Assembly (NCBI GenBank): GCA_949987705.1
Contig: OX465283.1
Location: 9,838,207-9,902,206 of the forward strand
Length of the DNA stretch: 64,000 nt
DNA from: Thereva unica
Taxonomy: Eukaryota; Arthropoda; Insecta; Diptera; Therevidae
Reading direction: 5' to 3'
This document shows positions 34,730-45,094 of the stretch, one piece after another. Made by a program: the position numbers and the translations under genes. How positions within the stretch are numbered: position 1 is the first letter of the stretch; the number at the start of each line of letters is the position of its first letter. Under the pieces are notes generated by a model. It was given only the letters and a program-made list of their open reading frames with translations, ran no database searches and was not told the origin of the DNA.

Positions 34730-35090
34730 GACGTATCCTACGGCCCGTGGTCCCTCTACGCAGCCCCCTTAGCTGCTGGCTTTAAAAGGGCTAAGAAGAA
34801 TCTGAAGCAAGCCATCAAGTACTGCCAATGGCGATGTTGAAGGGTCCTAATGGAAGATGTGAATTGGGACCCATGGGGGTAGGGATAGGCTCGTGACCCA
34901 AAAACGGAGAAATTTTTTGCAAGCACCACCAAGAAACGCGTCGACGACGAGCACTAACATAAATTCTTCACTGAACGCCATGAGTGTTTGAACCACACAA
35001 CATTACAACAATGCGAGACTACTTAAAGCCTAATTGGGCCTCCGGCCACGCAAAAGGCAGCCCAGAACCTAACTACAACAACCAAGCGTT
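34730..35090 (+). mobile_element. R1/LOA-group LINE, internally deleted copy
   Basis: One frame reads AKKNLKQAIKYCQWRC, a stop, then VLMEDVNWDPWG (34785-34880). This is the segment before the RT in R1/LOA elements (A-L-x-x-A-I-...-D-P-W-G). By 34990-35090 the sequence is already the element's 3' region: GCCTAATTGGGCCTCCGG and GGCAGCCC match the ends of the copies at 43.06-43.11 and 48.42-48.45 kb. RT and RNase H are deleted. Confidence 0.65.
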
Positions 35091-38000
35091 GAAAACATCG
35101 CCATTTTTTTCAATACTCTCTTGATTCGTCATAACCTTACCCTTTACCATTAGACATCTCAGTATGACGTGACTAACAACATGGCGGACTGGCAGTACCT
35201 AGTCTTTCAACAAGAGGTGTCATTTTAAATTTTTACACAATTGACCCTTTGTTTCACCAGCTTTGTGGCACATGGCGCGATCCTGGTGAAAATAATCGTC
35301 GTCCACATTCATAGCATCAATTTCAGACCAATCCTGGTCAGTCTACATCGTTCGGTAACGCAATCTATTAACTGCAACGATCGAAACAGCAGCATTAGCT
35401 AATAAAAGTATTGCCCGATTGCACCACTAGTCCAAACCTTGCTTTGTTAGAGTGTATCGATCCATATTCGTTTTTATTTCTCAAATGTCATCGTAATAAC
35501 AGTTGTGTGATGACAGTTCAAAAATAGCGCGAAATGACAATGACAGAATTCTGAACTTAGTACTGCCACATAAAAAATCATCTTCAATGTCCGAAATCAA
35601 ATTCATTTTCAAGTACTCCTGCTACAGTAAACACTTCACTCCACTAAGTTAAGCTGATCCTAAAATGATAACCAAACATAATTCACATTGCCGACAATAA
35701 CCAATCCCAGCTGACGCCCACCTTCATTGTCACCTTTTTAATGTCCAGTTTTATCACATTAACTATCTCAGCCGACAATGTACCGGCTCCAGTCGCCCCC
35801 ACCCTTCTGCCGCCCTCTCAGGCGTGGTGATGAGGTCGCAACTGTCGTCAGCATTTCCCGGAAATGAAATCTGCATCAGAATGAACATCCTTCGTCCTGG
35901 ATGGCGTGCTGTGATACCGCCGATGACAGGCAATAATTGAACGCTTATGGCCCGGGCGTTAGCGGCACCTCCGACAACAGCTTCAAAACTTTCTCCGCGC
36001 CTTGATGAAGGAGTATAAGGTAGGTCGTTGCAGGGGCGGGGGTGGGTGCGGAATTGATTTCTTATCTTCGTTAAATTTCACGGAAATTTCCCAGTAAAAA
36101 TTGTGGATATGAATATTGAATATTTTGCGGGCGTATTATTTCCCAGATAAAAGGGTAGATACCAGCGAATCGGTTTTAATGCCTCCGCCAAGAACTGGGT
36201 CACGAGCATCGAGTTGAGTGGTTTCTTGTCTTTCCTACCCCTCCTGCACCCACTTTTTCGGCAATGGTTGTAGTGTTGGTTAGAACTGAAAGGCTGGCTG
36301 TGCAGGCGGGGTAGGGGGCGGGGGAGGCTGTGTCAATCTTAGTTGAGAAGAAATGCCCATAAACTTTGTTTGCTCTGTGTGCTCTTAAGGAAGACAACGA
36401 TTTTGGGTCAAACATGCTCAAGATGGAAACGAAGATGATTATGTTATGACTTGAAAAGTGCCCCGAGATGATGTAATTTGCATCAGTATATGGCTTTCGC
36501 CCCTTGATTTTCAATGAGCTCCACGATATAGGATATATTTATTTATTTATTAGCTTGCAATTAAGGACACACGAAAACATCCTTCAATTTCGCTCTCGGA
36601 TCGAGTAACTCAATCAAACGTCCGTGACTCTTATTAAATTAGTTTTATTGCGGAGATTCTCGCTTTTTGTCCATCGGAACACTTTTTCTCTCCTTCTAGT
36701 AATAAAATATTCGGAGACAGTACTCTATACACATACAAAGCTCTATTTATATGTAGTTATTACTGCACTAGAGCATAAGCACAAAGCTCTTTTCATCCTT
36801 AGACATTGCGTTAGACATAGTGGCGCTGAAAAAGCTTGAAAAAATTTTCAAGAGTTCTTTGGATTTTAGCCAAAAATGTTTTGAATAATGCCACTAGAAA
36901 TTCGCATTCGAAATTTTTAAAAACTCTTTTATTTTCGGAGATGATATGAATGTTGACAGGATGTTTATTTTTGCATATACTGAGGCGTAACAGATGTTTG
37001 TTTTAGATAAGGTGTATTAAAACGTCATAAGTGGAATTTTGCTGCTTTGAGATTATAACGTGTATCCTAAAAGTATGCAATTTGTGACTTTAACATGGCG
37101 GCTTGAAATATGACAGATGTCATTTATATTTTTACTAAGTGTTCTTAACTAAATGGCAGGGGTAATACCTGGATATATTTGCAGAACAAATTGGTGTGAA
37201 AGGGTAATGTTCACTTAGATACATGACGTTTACAAACAGCGCCTGCCCTAGAGTAGAGCGAGTGGAGCGGTCGCTCTAGGCGCCAGGTGGTAAGGGGCGC
37301 TAAAATGAATGCGAAAAACAATTTCGAGCAAAAAACAAAAATTTTGATGGCACTTTTTGAGGGCGTTATTTGTAGCTAGCCAAGTCTCAATATGACTCGA
37401 ACACGGCCCAAGCAGGGGGCACTGACTCCAAGATCGATCGTACATGGCCTTAGGCCACATCTTGCTCGAGGTCCATGGAGCAGACTGAATACGGCGGATC
37501 TAAACTCGATAAAAACCGCAAACCTAATGTATAAACAATCGTGCTGAAGTTATGAATGGTACTGCGTGAATGTACTACTAACGATGGACTGCGGATACCA
37601 GGCGAACTACGGTTTGGATTAGCCTTCCATTGGTGATATGGAGCTCTGCCATGGGTGACCGTCCTTGCTCGCCAAGCTCGTGGTATCAATATAAAATTAT
37701 ATTAACAAACTTAATCGGAGAGGCGACTCGAAAAAACAACCACTTTCAGAAGACGGGGTGGCGCAGCCCGAAAAGGATACAGATTTTTTTAATAAGAAGA
37801 GGGTTAGATCATCTGGATGTTCTCTAAGGCATAATAACCCGGCGAAAAGGGCGAAGGGGCCATACGGTTTGAAAAGCCTTCAGAAAAGTTGGACGCACCC
37901 ATAGAACGACTCCGACAGTCTAGAACGACTCCAAAGCAGACCTTCTGTCAAATAGTGGCAAGTGTCGGAATTGGCGTACTTGTGACTAACAATCGGAGAC

Positions 38001-38970
38001 TCTTCTGACCATGAAACAACTAGTTACCGTGCAAGGGCGTCTTTTGGAGACGGTAGCCGAATTGGCTTAGGGCTCAGAACAGCCCAAGTCAGTAGGGGTC
38101 AGTGCGCCCCCTATGATGGGCCACCTTAAGCCTTGATGTAGCCGGGAACAAGCTGCTGCACAGCCTTTTTGTAATCGGGTATTTTTCGGCAGCAACAGAA
38201 GACCCCACTGGCATAATGTTGAAAGGATAGGGGTCCAAAATAAGACCCTAAGGGTGTAGGAGTGGAGAATACTTCACAAAGTGCACCCCATAAAGTTCAC
38301 AGATATGACGTTGTCAGGATAGTGAACACTGACTCTCTCCACCATCTCAACCTTATTAGCTGGGGCAAGCCCTAATGCCCAACCATGCAATACAAACAAC
38401 CAAATAGCCTCCAAAGAAGATGGTGCTGTTGGCGAAACGTCGGGGAAGCAACTCTGAGAAAACATACTTCCTCAATTGCCGCTACAGGCGGAACTGTGTC
38501 CTTTAAACCACCATCGAAATCCTTATGGGGCCCCCAGCCCATGAAGGCTTGCAAAAGGCGAGATATACTCGAAAAAAGTTTTATCTAAGACAACTGGAAA
38601 GCGTCGAACAAAGGGCGCCAAAAGACAATCTCGCTCCACCCTCAACAAGTGCTAGGGCCCGCGCTGTTTACAAAATTAAGTTTGTTTCAGAGCGAAAAGA
38701 AGGTTTCTTTTGAATAGAGTTGATCCTGTTTCTGTTAACCTCAAATATGGGGTCCCAGATTGGGCAAGTATATTCCAGGATTGAGCGGACTAAGAAACAA
38801 AAAAACAACCCACAAATTCTTCTTTTTTTCTTGTTTAGTCCGATATTTAAAAAAATCCTTAATCCTACGAATCTGTAAGCAGAGACAATACTTTGAAATT
38901 GCACAATAATTGTCAATCCTAAAATATTGTGATGATTTATGCGCCATCTGTTTGTTAAAAAGCATAATCA
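35091..38970. other. Spacer with one motif copy and GC-rich islands
   Basis: No gene recognised. CCTAAAAGTATGCA lies at 37066-37079. A GC-rich block at 37245-37310 (GGTCGCTCTAGGCGCC, GGGGCGCTAAAATGAATG) is related to that at 26.15 kb. Frames at 38.3-38.6 kb include GAAACGTCGG but no convincing domain. A GCGCCATCTG motif lies at 38941. Confidence 0.4.
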
Positions 38971-38976
38971 ACGATT

Positions 38977-39440
38977 GTCGGTAACAACTCTGGTTGATGT
39001 CTGAACTAATGATTTATGTACTAAACTAAAATTGGAACGAGTGATAAGTGAAGACAACTTCAAGCTTCTGGACGAAAAGAAACGAACATACCACTAGGCA
39101 CTAGAAAAGGGACGAAGGTTCCAGAAGTTAGATAAAGGTGGAGCTTGGATATAAAAGCGGCTTGCAGGTGCTGAGAAAGTCAGTTTTGATTTGAAAGGCG
39201 ATAAAAGTGTTCTAAAGTGAGAACAGTGAAAAGTGGTAATTTAAAAGTGAACTAAAAAGCGAAAGATAGAATTTAATAGTGCGAGTTATTAAATTGAAAG
39301 TAATTATAGTGAACTGTAAGAATTGTGTTTGTCATTAAATTGTGTTTTGGTTTGTGATAAATAAGTTTTGTGTGGATAATTACAAAGTGTATTCCTTAAT
39401 TAATCCTACGAATCCGTTAAGCCGTAAAAACGTAACAATA
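38977..39440 (+). mobile_element. Candidate solo LTR with Pol II promoter
   Basis: A TATA box (GATATAAAAGCGGC, 39149-39161) is followed about 25-30 bp later by TCAGTTTTG (39180), an insect initiator. The transcribed side is A/G-rich with GTGAACT repeats and ends ...AAAACGTAACA (39437). TG at 38977 (TGTCGGTAACA) and CA at the end would make a ~460-bp LTR. I see no clear target-site duplication, no second LTR and no internal genes. It could instead be a fragment of a host promoter. Confidence 0.4.
39150..39185 (+). promoter_or_regulatory. TATA box plus initiator
   Basis: ATATAAAA at 39150-39157 and TCAGT at 39180-39184 have the spacing of an insect core promoter. It most likely belongs to the candidate LTR. 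Confidence 0.5.
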
Positions 39441-41185
39441 TACTACTACTATAAAATTATATAAGAAATTCATAATGATCATCCAGTTGCAATACATGAG
39501 TTCTTACAATTGTAGTCCAACATTTTTACATCAAACATTCGCTGCGTACAGTGTACAGATCAATCATATTTTATGACAAGTATCAATACATTCACCTTCA
39601 ACATGTCAGATAATTGATGCATTACGATTCAAATGGTCTTGAATCACACTTGCGAGGTCACAATTTAAATATTTCACCGAAATATCCATAAAAACAGTTC
39701 ATAAAATGCACGTGACTAAAAGTCTGCAAAACTGCTTCTGCATCTGTCACTTTAGTCCTATTCTAGGAGCTCAAAACTCTCCAATTTTATTTCAAACGTT
39801 CCTCTTTAATGTAACTCCATTACACACTTGCCTGAATTCAAATTATACGACAGGAGGATTCTAAGGACATTTTTAACTTAGAATAGACACGCCAAATATG
39901 ACCATTCCAAAGCTCATGGACCACGAAAACCGTTTCAAAAACTTTTATCATTTCGCATTCGTTCTAATTACGAGAAATCCCCTCCACACTTTCCGCCTTC
40001 ATGGCTATACGAATTGGTCCTTGGAGGACATTTTGCAATGATTTTAACCCAATCATCATAGACGATTATGCCGGAACTACTGTCATCATATCTAGACGCT
40101 GTGCTACACATGACCATCATTCCTGGACGTAAACTGCACGATAACGAACCGAGTTCAAGCTTCCTCTTGGTGAAGCAGGAACCAGGGAAATTTTTGTTGC
40201 TCCCAAAAGACTCTGGCTTGGTTCCAAAATTGTTTTCTAAGATTCTTCCTTTTTCCAAGCTCCTTCAGTTCCTTTGCTCGTCCTCGTGCTGCCAGCACAC
40301 ACTAACAACAACGGGTAACAAACGCGATCCTATCTTACAGAGGTGTGCTCGAGGAATCTTTCTCGCTGTCTTCGGCTGGCTACGTTATGGTAATAATCCT
40401 GTATACGAAATCCGCTTGTAAATCAGGATGACGTTAATTGCCGCCACATGGTCGGGCCTCAAGGCTCGTATTCTGCAGCGCGTCATTTCAAACTACCGAA
40501 ATTTTCATTAAAAACCATAAACGTGGAAAATCCAAACCGAAAATTGCCTTTAATTTGACGACAGCTCGTACTCGTGTGTGTGTGTGTGTGTGTGGGTGGG
40601 GAGGATGATGTTTTATGTGGAGGGGATTATTAACATGCTAAAGGATAATTTACGGTTGACGGTCTTGATGGTTTGATGGATTTTTGAACGGTTTTCGGGA
40701 ATTGAAATTCGTTTATTCCAGCCGCTGTGGGGCGGTGTCGTCGTCGTCTGCTGCTAGAGATCAAAAATTATTTTTAGATGGAAATTGTTGTTAATTTATT
40801 GTTTCTAGTTTATTGCAATCCGCTTTATGCTTCGCGGAATAAAGAACCGGATTATGTATTTTGCGGCGGGAAATTGTGCAGGCATCCGATCTGTGGCGGG
40901 CTATCGTAATAACAATGATAAATTTATGGGCTGTTGATAAACAACGATTTCTTTGAAGCGTCCGATATCTTCTACATAAAAAGTAGCCAGCTAAACAAAA
41001 TTGCATGAAATAAGAAAAAAACACAAACGGGAGAATGGTTGTGTTAAAACTGTTCCATCTCTCGCATCTCCACAGAAAAACTATGGTGTAGATCACACGA
41101 TCACGAAGATCAGTTTTATTTGGAAAGAATAAACTTTTTCAAGGGATATCAACCATCACCTTCTGTGGTCTCCTTTTGTCTCTGA
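39441..41185. other. Apparently unique spacer
   Basis: No gene recognised. It contains a (GT)n microsatellite at 40573-40594. The long overlapping frames at 39.97-40.42 kb run on both strands and show no motif. Confidence 0.45.
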
Positions 41186-41187
41186 AC

Positions 41188-41345
41188 AGAGTTGCCGACG
41201 CGGTGCTTGCTTCCGAATGCCATCCCAGAAGTTCGTGGTTCGAATCCACTCTACGTCATGGTCCTTCGCCTTTCCTTTTTGCCGACCTAGATAACTTTCC
41301 TTCTTTCTTCTCTTCTGTCTTTACAAATAATTCCTTGACCTTCGT
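41188..41345 (+). mobile_element. tRNA-derived SINE, head retained
   Basis: GTTGCCGACGCGG (41191) is a good Pol III A box, and GTGGTTCGAATCCAC (41235-41249) is a B box about 45 bp downstream, as in a tRNA. The body GTCCTTCGCCTTTCC, then CCGACCTAGATAACTTTCCT and TTCTTTCTTCT matches the copy at 52.6 kb, which has CTTCGCCTTTCTC, CCCACCTACATAACTTTCCT and TCTTTCTTCC. The cloverleaf is not intact, so this is a SINE or tRNA relic and not a working tRNA gene. Confidence 0.75.
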
Positions 41346-42439
41346 GTATCAAACCACAGGAGATTCTGAACACTCCTACGTAGGTAAATATCTCTGGCGC
41401 AAAAAGTCCGCGTTTACTGGATGATCTATGACATTCAGCGTTTAGGTAAAAATTAGAAGATTGTCGCTGATCGTCGCTCTACCAAAATGACCTCCAATAA
41501 ATTTGATTCGATTCGGTTCAAGCTTAAACAAGTCTTTCGAGAACCCGTACATACTAGTGTAAGAATCGGATATCTTGGCGGGGCCACCATAGCTCTAACC
41601 AACACTTTGATATCAGATCTACTTGATCCGTGGGCTTGGTTTGCTTCTTTCAAATACGCCTTTGTATCTTCTCAAACGCCTTGATCGTGTGGGCTTGAGC
41701 AGCTCTTACACCTCTATTGAAGTACAAGTATTGGTCCAGCCAAAGCCCACCGTACTTCCGATTTATTTTCCAGTGGGTTTTCAGTTTTCAGAAATTTAGA
41801 AGGTTTGCATTACTCGTTGTAAGAAGCTCTGTTCAGGATCGATTCATATTTGCTTAAAATTGATCTTCAACTTCAAACCGCCACTAGACTCAACTCAACC
41901 ATTTGCCTCCGTCCTGTACAGCCAGGTTATACACTAGTACGAAGAGGAATAAACTTCTAAGGTCGATCGTGACGTTATTACAAAATAACCACACCCTCTT
42001 GTCCACTATTACTTCTTTTTGGAAAACATGTTATTAATAGATCAGGTATAGTTAAGATCAACCCGAGAATAGAACCCTGAACCTCATTACTTTCTCAAAG
42101 TATATCAGGCATGATCTAGTACTTTCAAAAAGCTCCAATAATACCAGTTTGGACGCGGCATGAGTAGTGAAATTTTGCTTGGGGAGGGCCACCCTAAAGC
42201 TTCATTCATCGATCCTCATCCTTAACGATCGGTATGATCCATGATCACCTTTGCATAGATCTGGAAGCAAAAATATCGGTCATAGTAATGAAGTATACGA
42301 AGGTGCATAAAAAGACTGACAGACAGGGGTCACTGTCCTTGTTCGAGTCTACAAAAACTGGTAAGGAGTTTCTGAGTGATCAAGCGCGAGGATCACTTCT
42401 TAAAAAAGTATCTTTAGTGCAACGTTGCTTGTCGCCTGC
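41346..42439. other. Spacer, possibly decayed LINE
   Basis: Short frames only. The sequence leads into an RNase H fragment, so part of it may be old R1/LOA-type coding sequence, but I cannot point to a specific RT motif. Confidence 0.3.
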
Positions 42440-43120
42440 GATGTCCTGCTAAATCTCGATGTACGAATAATCAACGACGGCTCCAAAACTTACGAGGGCG
42501 TGGGAACAGAGCTTTATCTAAAGACCACTAATAGTTCACTGTCCTGGCACATCCCGGTGTACGCTCAATGAACTTAGAACGTACACTAAGATGAAGTTTT
42601 GAAATTTTCGTTGACAGTCAAGCCTCTATAAAAGCTCCTCAGTAATGATGCGCTTGAAGTTAATGGAGCGATGTAGATCTGAGCTAGATAGGCTTGGAAG
42701 AAAGCACAACGTGACTCTCTTCTAGGTTCCTGGTCATAGGAACATAGAGGGGAACGAGAAAGCCCACTAGGGAGTCTATCTCTGGAGCAAGGAGACCGAG
42801 ATGGTTAGGAGCCCAAGTAGTGGAGTCAAAAATGCTATTTGCGTAACTTGTTCACTTCCTGTGTAAGTGTCCAGCTTTATCTAAAGCCAAGCAGCGCACT
42901 CTAAGCAGTTACGTTTTGGAAGACTTAAAAGTCTCCAGACTGGAAACATATCACTATTAAGCTTCCTAAATTCCACAGGATCGCTTTAAGCATCCGCACT
43001 CCCGACCAAACAACCACTCCGCAAACAAGGTACACGAGTTGTGGCAACAAAACGGCGCACCAAGCGCTAATTAGGCCTTCGGTCGTACTGGCGGTAGCCC
43101 TTCACCTATCTATCTACCTA
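42440..43120 (+). mobile_element. R1/LOA-group LINE, RNase H and 3' end
   Basis: INDGSKTYEGVGTELYL (42470-42520) matches the first RNase H strand with its catalytic aspartate (DGSK). FEIFVDSQASIKA (42600-42635) has the DSQA motif, and VPGHRNIEGNEKA (42727-42765) the V-P-G-H-x-x-I-x-G-N-E-x-A motif. In intact elements this domain removes RNA from the first cDNA strand. The C-terminal section and 3' UTR (GCAGTTACGTTTTGGAAGAC at 42904, TTCCACAGGATCGCTTTAAG at 42971) match the minus-strand copy at 48.4-48.7 kb. Stops and frameshifts are frequent. Confidence 0.8.
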
Positions 43121-43499
43121 CAGTTGTGTGTTCCACTCACGGAGGAAGTTCAAACTGATCGTCGTTTAAGAGATCGTCTGGCACGAGGCTAAAACGGCAA
43201 AAGATTATATGCTGTTAAGCTTAATATCCTCTGTCCTAACGACTCCAAAACATATGCAAGGCTTATACTTCATCCCAGTATGCGTACTGCAAGGTAGAAC
43301 CGATCAACACCGTACTGCATAAAGTAGGGCGTACTGTGGAATACTCCCTAGAATACAAAAAGTTCACCTTGGCAGCCTCGCTTGTAGCACTGGGACCATC
43401 CAAGTGATCTTGGGAGAATTCGCGATCAACGATGATCCTCCGCACGTTGAAAACTAGAACCATCCGCAGTAGATTAGGCAATAGCAGAGTAAGTCGACG

Positions 43500-43880
43500 T
43501 AACGTAATTCAAATCAGGAAGAAGTCCTTCCGCCGATGCTATAGCTTACGACTGTGGATATGGACGAGGACGACAAGATGATCGTGGTATCCGGAAATGT
43601 GTCTCTGCGATCAGTAAGTTTATGATGATGGTTCTAGAAATGTAAGGAAGTTATTCCTCCTCGTCAGGGTATACCCAGGATAAGACACAACTGATGCTAT
43701 TCACAAGTGGGCAAAAATCACAGATTTCAAACTACTTACAAGTAATGATTGAGCACTGACCCAGGCGGAGTAGTTGGGCCTATTTGGGACCCAAAGTAAA
43801 ATTGGAGGCTCAAGAGACAGCAAGCAAGGCCAGTTTAGATTTAGATGCTAGTAAGCAGCAGTAGGGCTCCGAGGGTACCT
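43500..43880 (+). mobile_element. Jockey/LOA-group LINE, RT palm-thumb fragment
   Basis: Around 43670-43720 the frame reads YTQDKTQLMLFTSGQKSQ, matching the NPxKTELxLFT block that follows the RT active site. LTQAEXLGL and GPKVKLEAQETASKASL (43755-43840) match A-K-Y-L-G-L-x-L-D-x-K-L-N and the following helix. The Y-A-D-D block upstream (near 43550) is too decayed to read with certainty. It lies 3' of an RNase H fragment, the wrong order for one element, so it is a separate copy. Confidence 0.6.
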
Positions 43881-44617
43881 ATTTCGAGCTTTTGGTTTGT
43901 GTTTTTGGCTGAAGCTTTTGCGATTTGTGTCTTGGGAAGCTTTTGCAGTGTGTGTCTTGGGTTGAATGGCTACGCCACCTGTGTGGAGCTAGTTTAACTT
44001 TGCAGTGGTGGGTGGGATATTGTGGGAGCTTTGAGGTTAGCGTATCTCTGGTGGGCCTTCATGATAGGGAGTCTTGAGGGGCGAGAATCGGAGATCTTGG
44101 GTGGGAACTTGTGAAATTAGTGCTTCTTAGGAGGGCGTTCATGCTGAGGTAGTCTTCGGTAAGATCTTGTGGGGGAATTTTATCCAGGTTCCAATTCTTG
44201 TATGTGGCTTGGATGAGCATTCTCACTGGGGATCGAATCTGCAGTTCAACTTGGCAGTGCTGAGTTTTGGATGGGACCTCGAGTGTGATCTAAACTGAAG
44301 TTTCCATTCTTTTAGTAATAAAAAGCTGTCTGATCTGTTATCTACCTGGCCTATATATCCGTCTATCATTATAGTTTTATGTCTCCAATAAAAACTGATT
44401 AGGAAGCCGAAGACATATCTATTTACATGATATAGTAGACTTAATTCTAGGTTTTCAGACTCATACTTTGTACCTTCAATAGGGATGTATCAGTGAAACG
44501 CACGTCAATAAACGACGATGCATCTACAACCGATTTGGACTAATGAACTTTCTACACTAACAACCCAAATGCACAAAGCAGGAAACCTTCATTACTAGTA
44601 AATGAAGTTCCTGCCTA
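43881..44617. repeat. G/T-rich degenerate repeat region
   Basis: Phrases such as GTGTCTTGGG(T)GA and AAGCTTTTGC recur with variation at 43.89-44.28 kb, and similar phrases recur at 61.38-61.72 kb. It may be an old tandem array or LINE UTR. No coding sense. Confidence 0.4.
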
Positions 44618-45094
44618 AAGCCCTGGACAGACATGTGATTTCGATATCATAATATTCCTAATATTATAATATTCGGATATGTTTGTCACCCCCATATCAT
44701 AATATCAAAACGCAACAACATGATATTAACGTAATATCGAAACACAGCTGATTTTCATAATATTAACATGATATGAGTAATTTCTAGTGAGAGCAGCGCT
44801 ATTTTTCGCTAGCGGAAATTATAAAAACTCAAACTTTTGCTCTTTTGAAATATCAAGTTACCTTTAAAAGTTTTATATTTGTTTAGTTTTGTATAGTTAC
44901 TATAGTAACAATTATTAAAGTAGAATACGAACCTGAAATAAAGCAGTTTCAGGTTCTCCTTAGAAATTTAAATTCCAACTGTCAAAAATACAACTGCCAC
45001 AGATATCATAAGATTATGTCTGTCACTACTTAGTTTATTTTGATATCGTGATCTCAATATTATGATATTGAAATCACATGTCTGTCCAGGGCTT
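44618..45094. mobile_element. MITE with 39-bp terminal inverted repeats and TA duplication
   Basis: The 477-bp element begins AAGCCCTGGACAGACATGTG and ends with its exact reverse complement. The inverted match extends 39 bp with one mismatch. TA flanks both ends (44616-44617 and 45095-45096), as for Tc1/mariner-type insertion. The interior is AT-rich, with repeated ATATCATAATAT phrases and a subterminal inverted pair near 44680/45020. No coding frame is present, so it depends on an outside transposase. Confidence 0.9.

Noticed and set aside
38330..38590. GAAACGTCGG-containing segment, considered as a Penelope-like element end
   Set aside because: A single short word match, with no RT or GIY-YIG motif around it.
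41191..41262. Functional tRNA gene
   Set aside because: A and B boxes are present, but acceptor and anticodon stems do not pair and the sequence continues into a SINE body.
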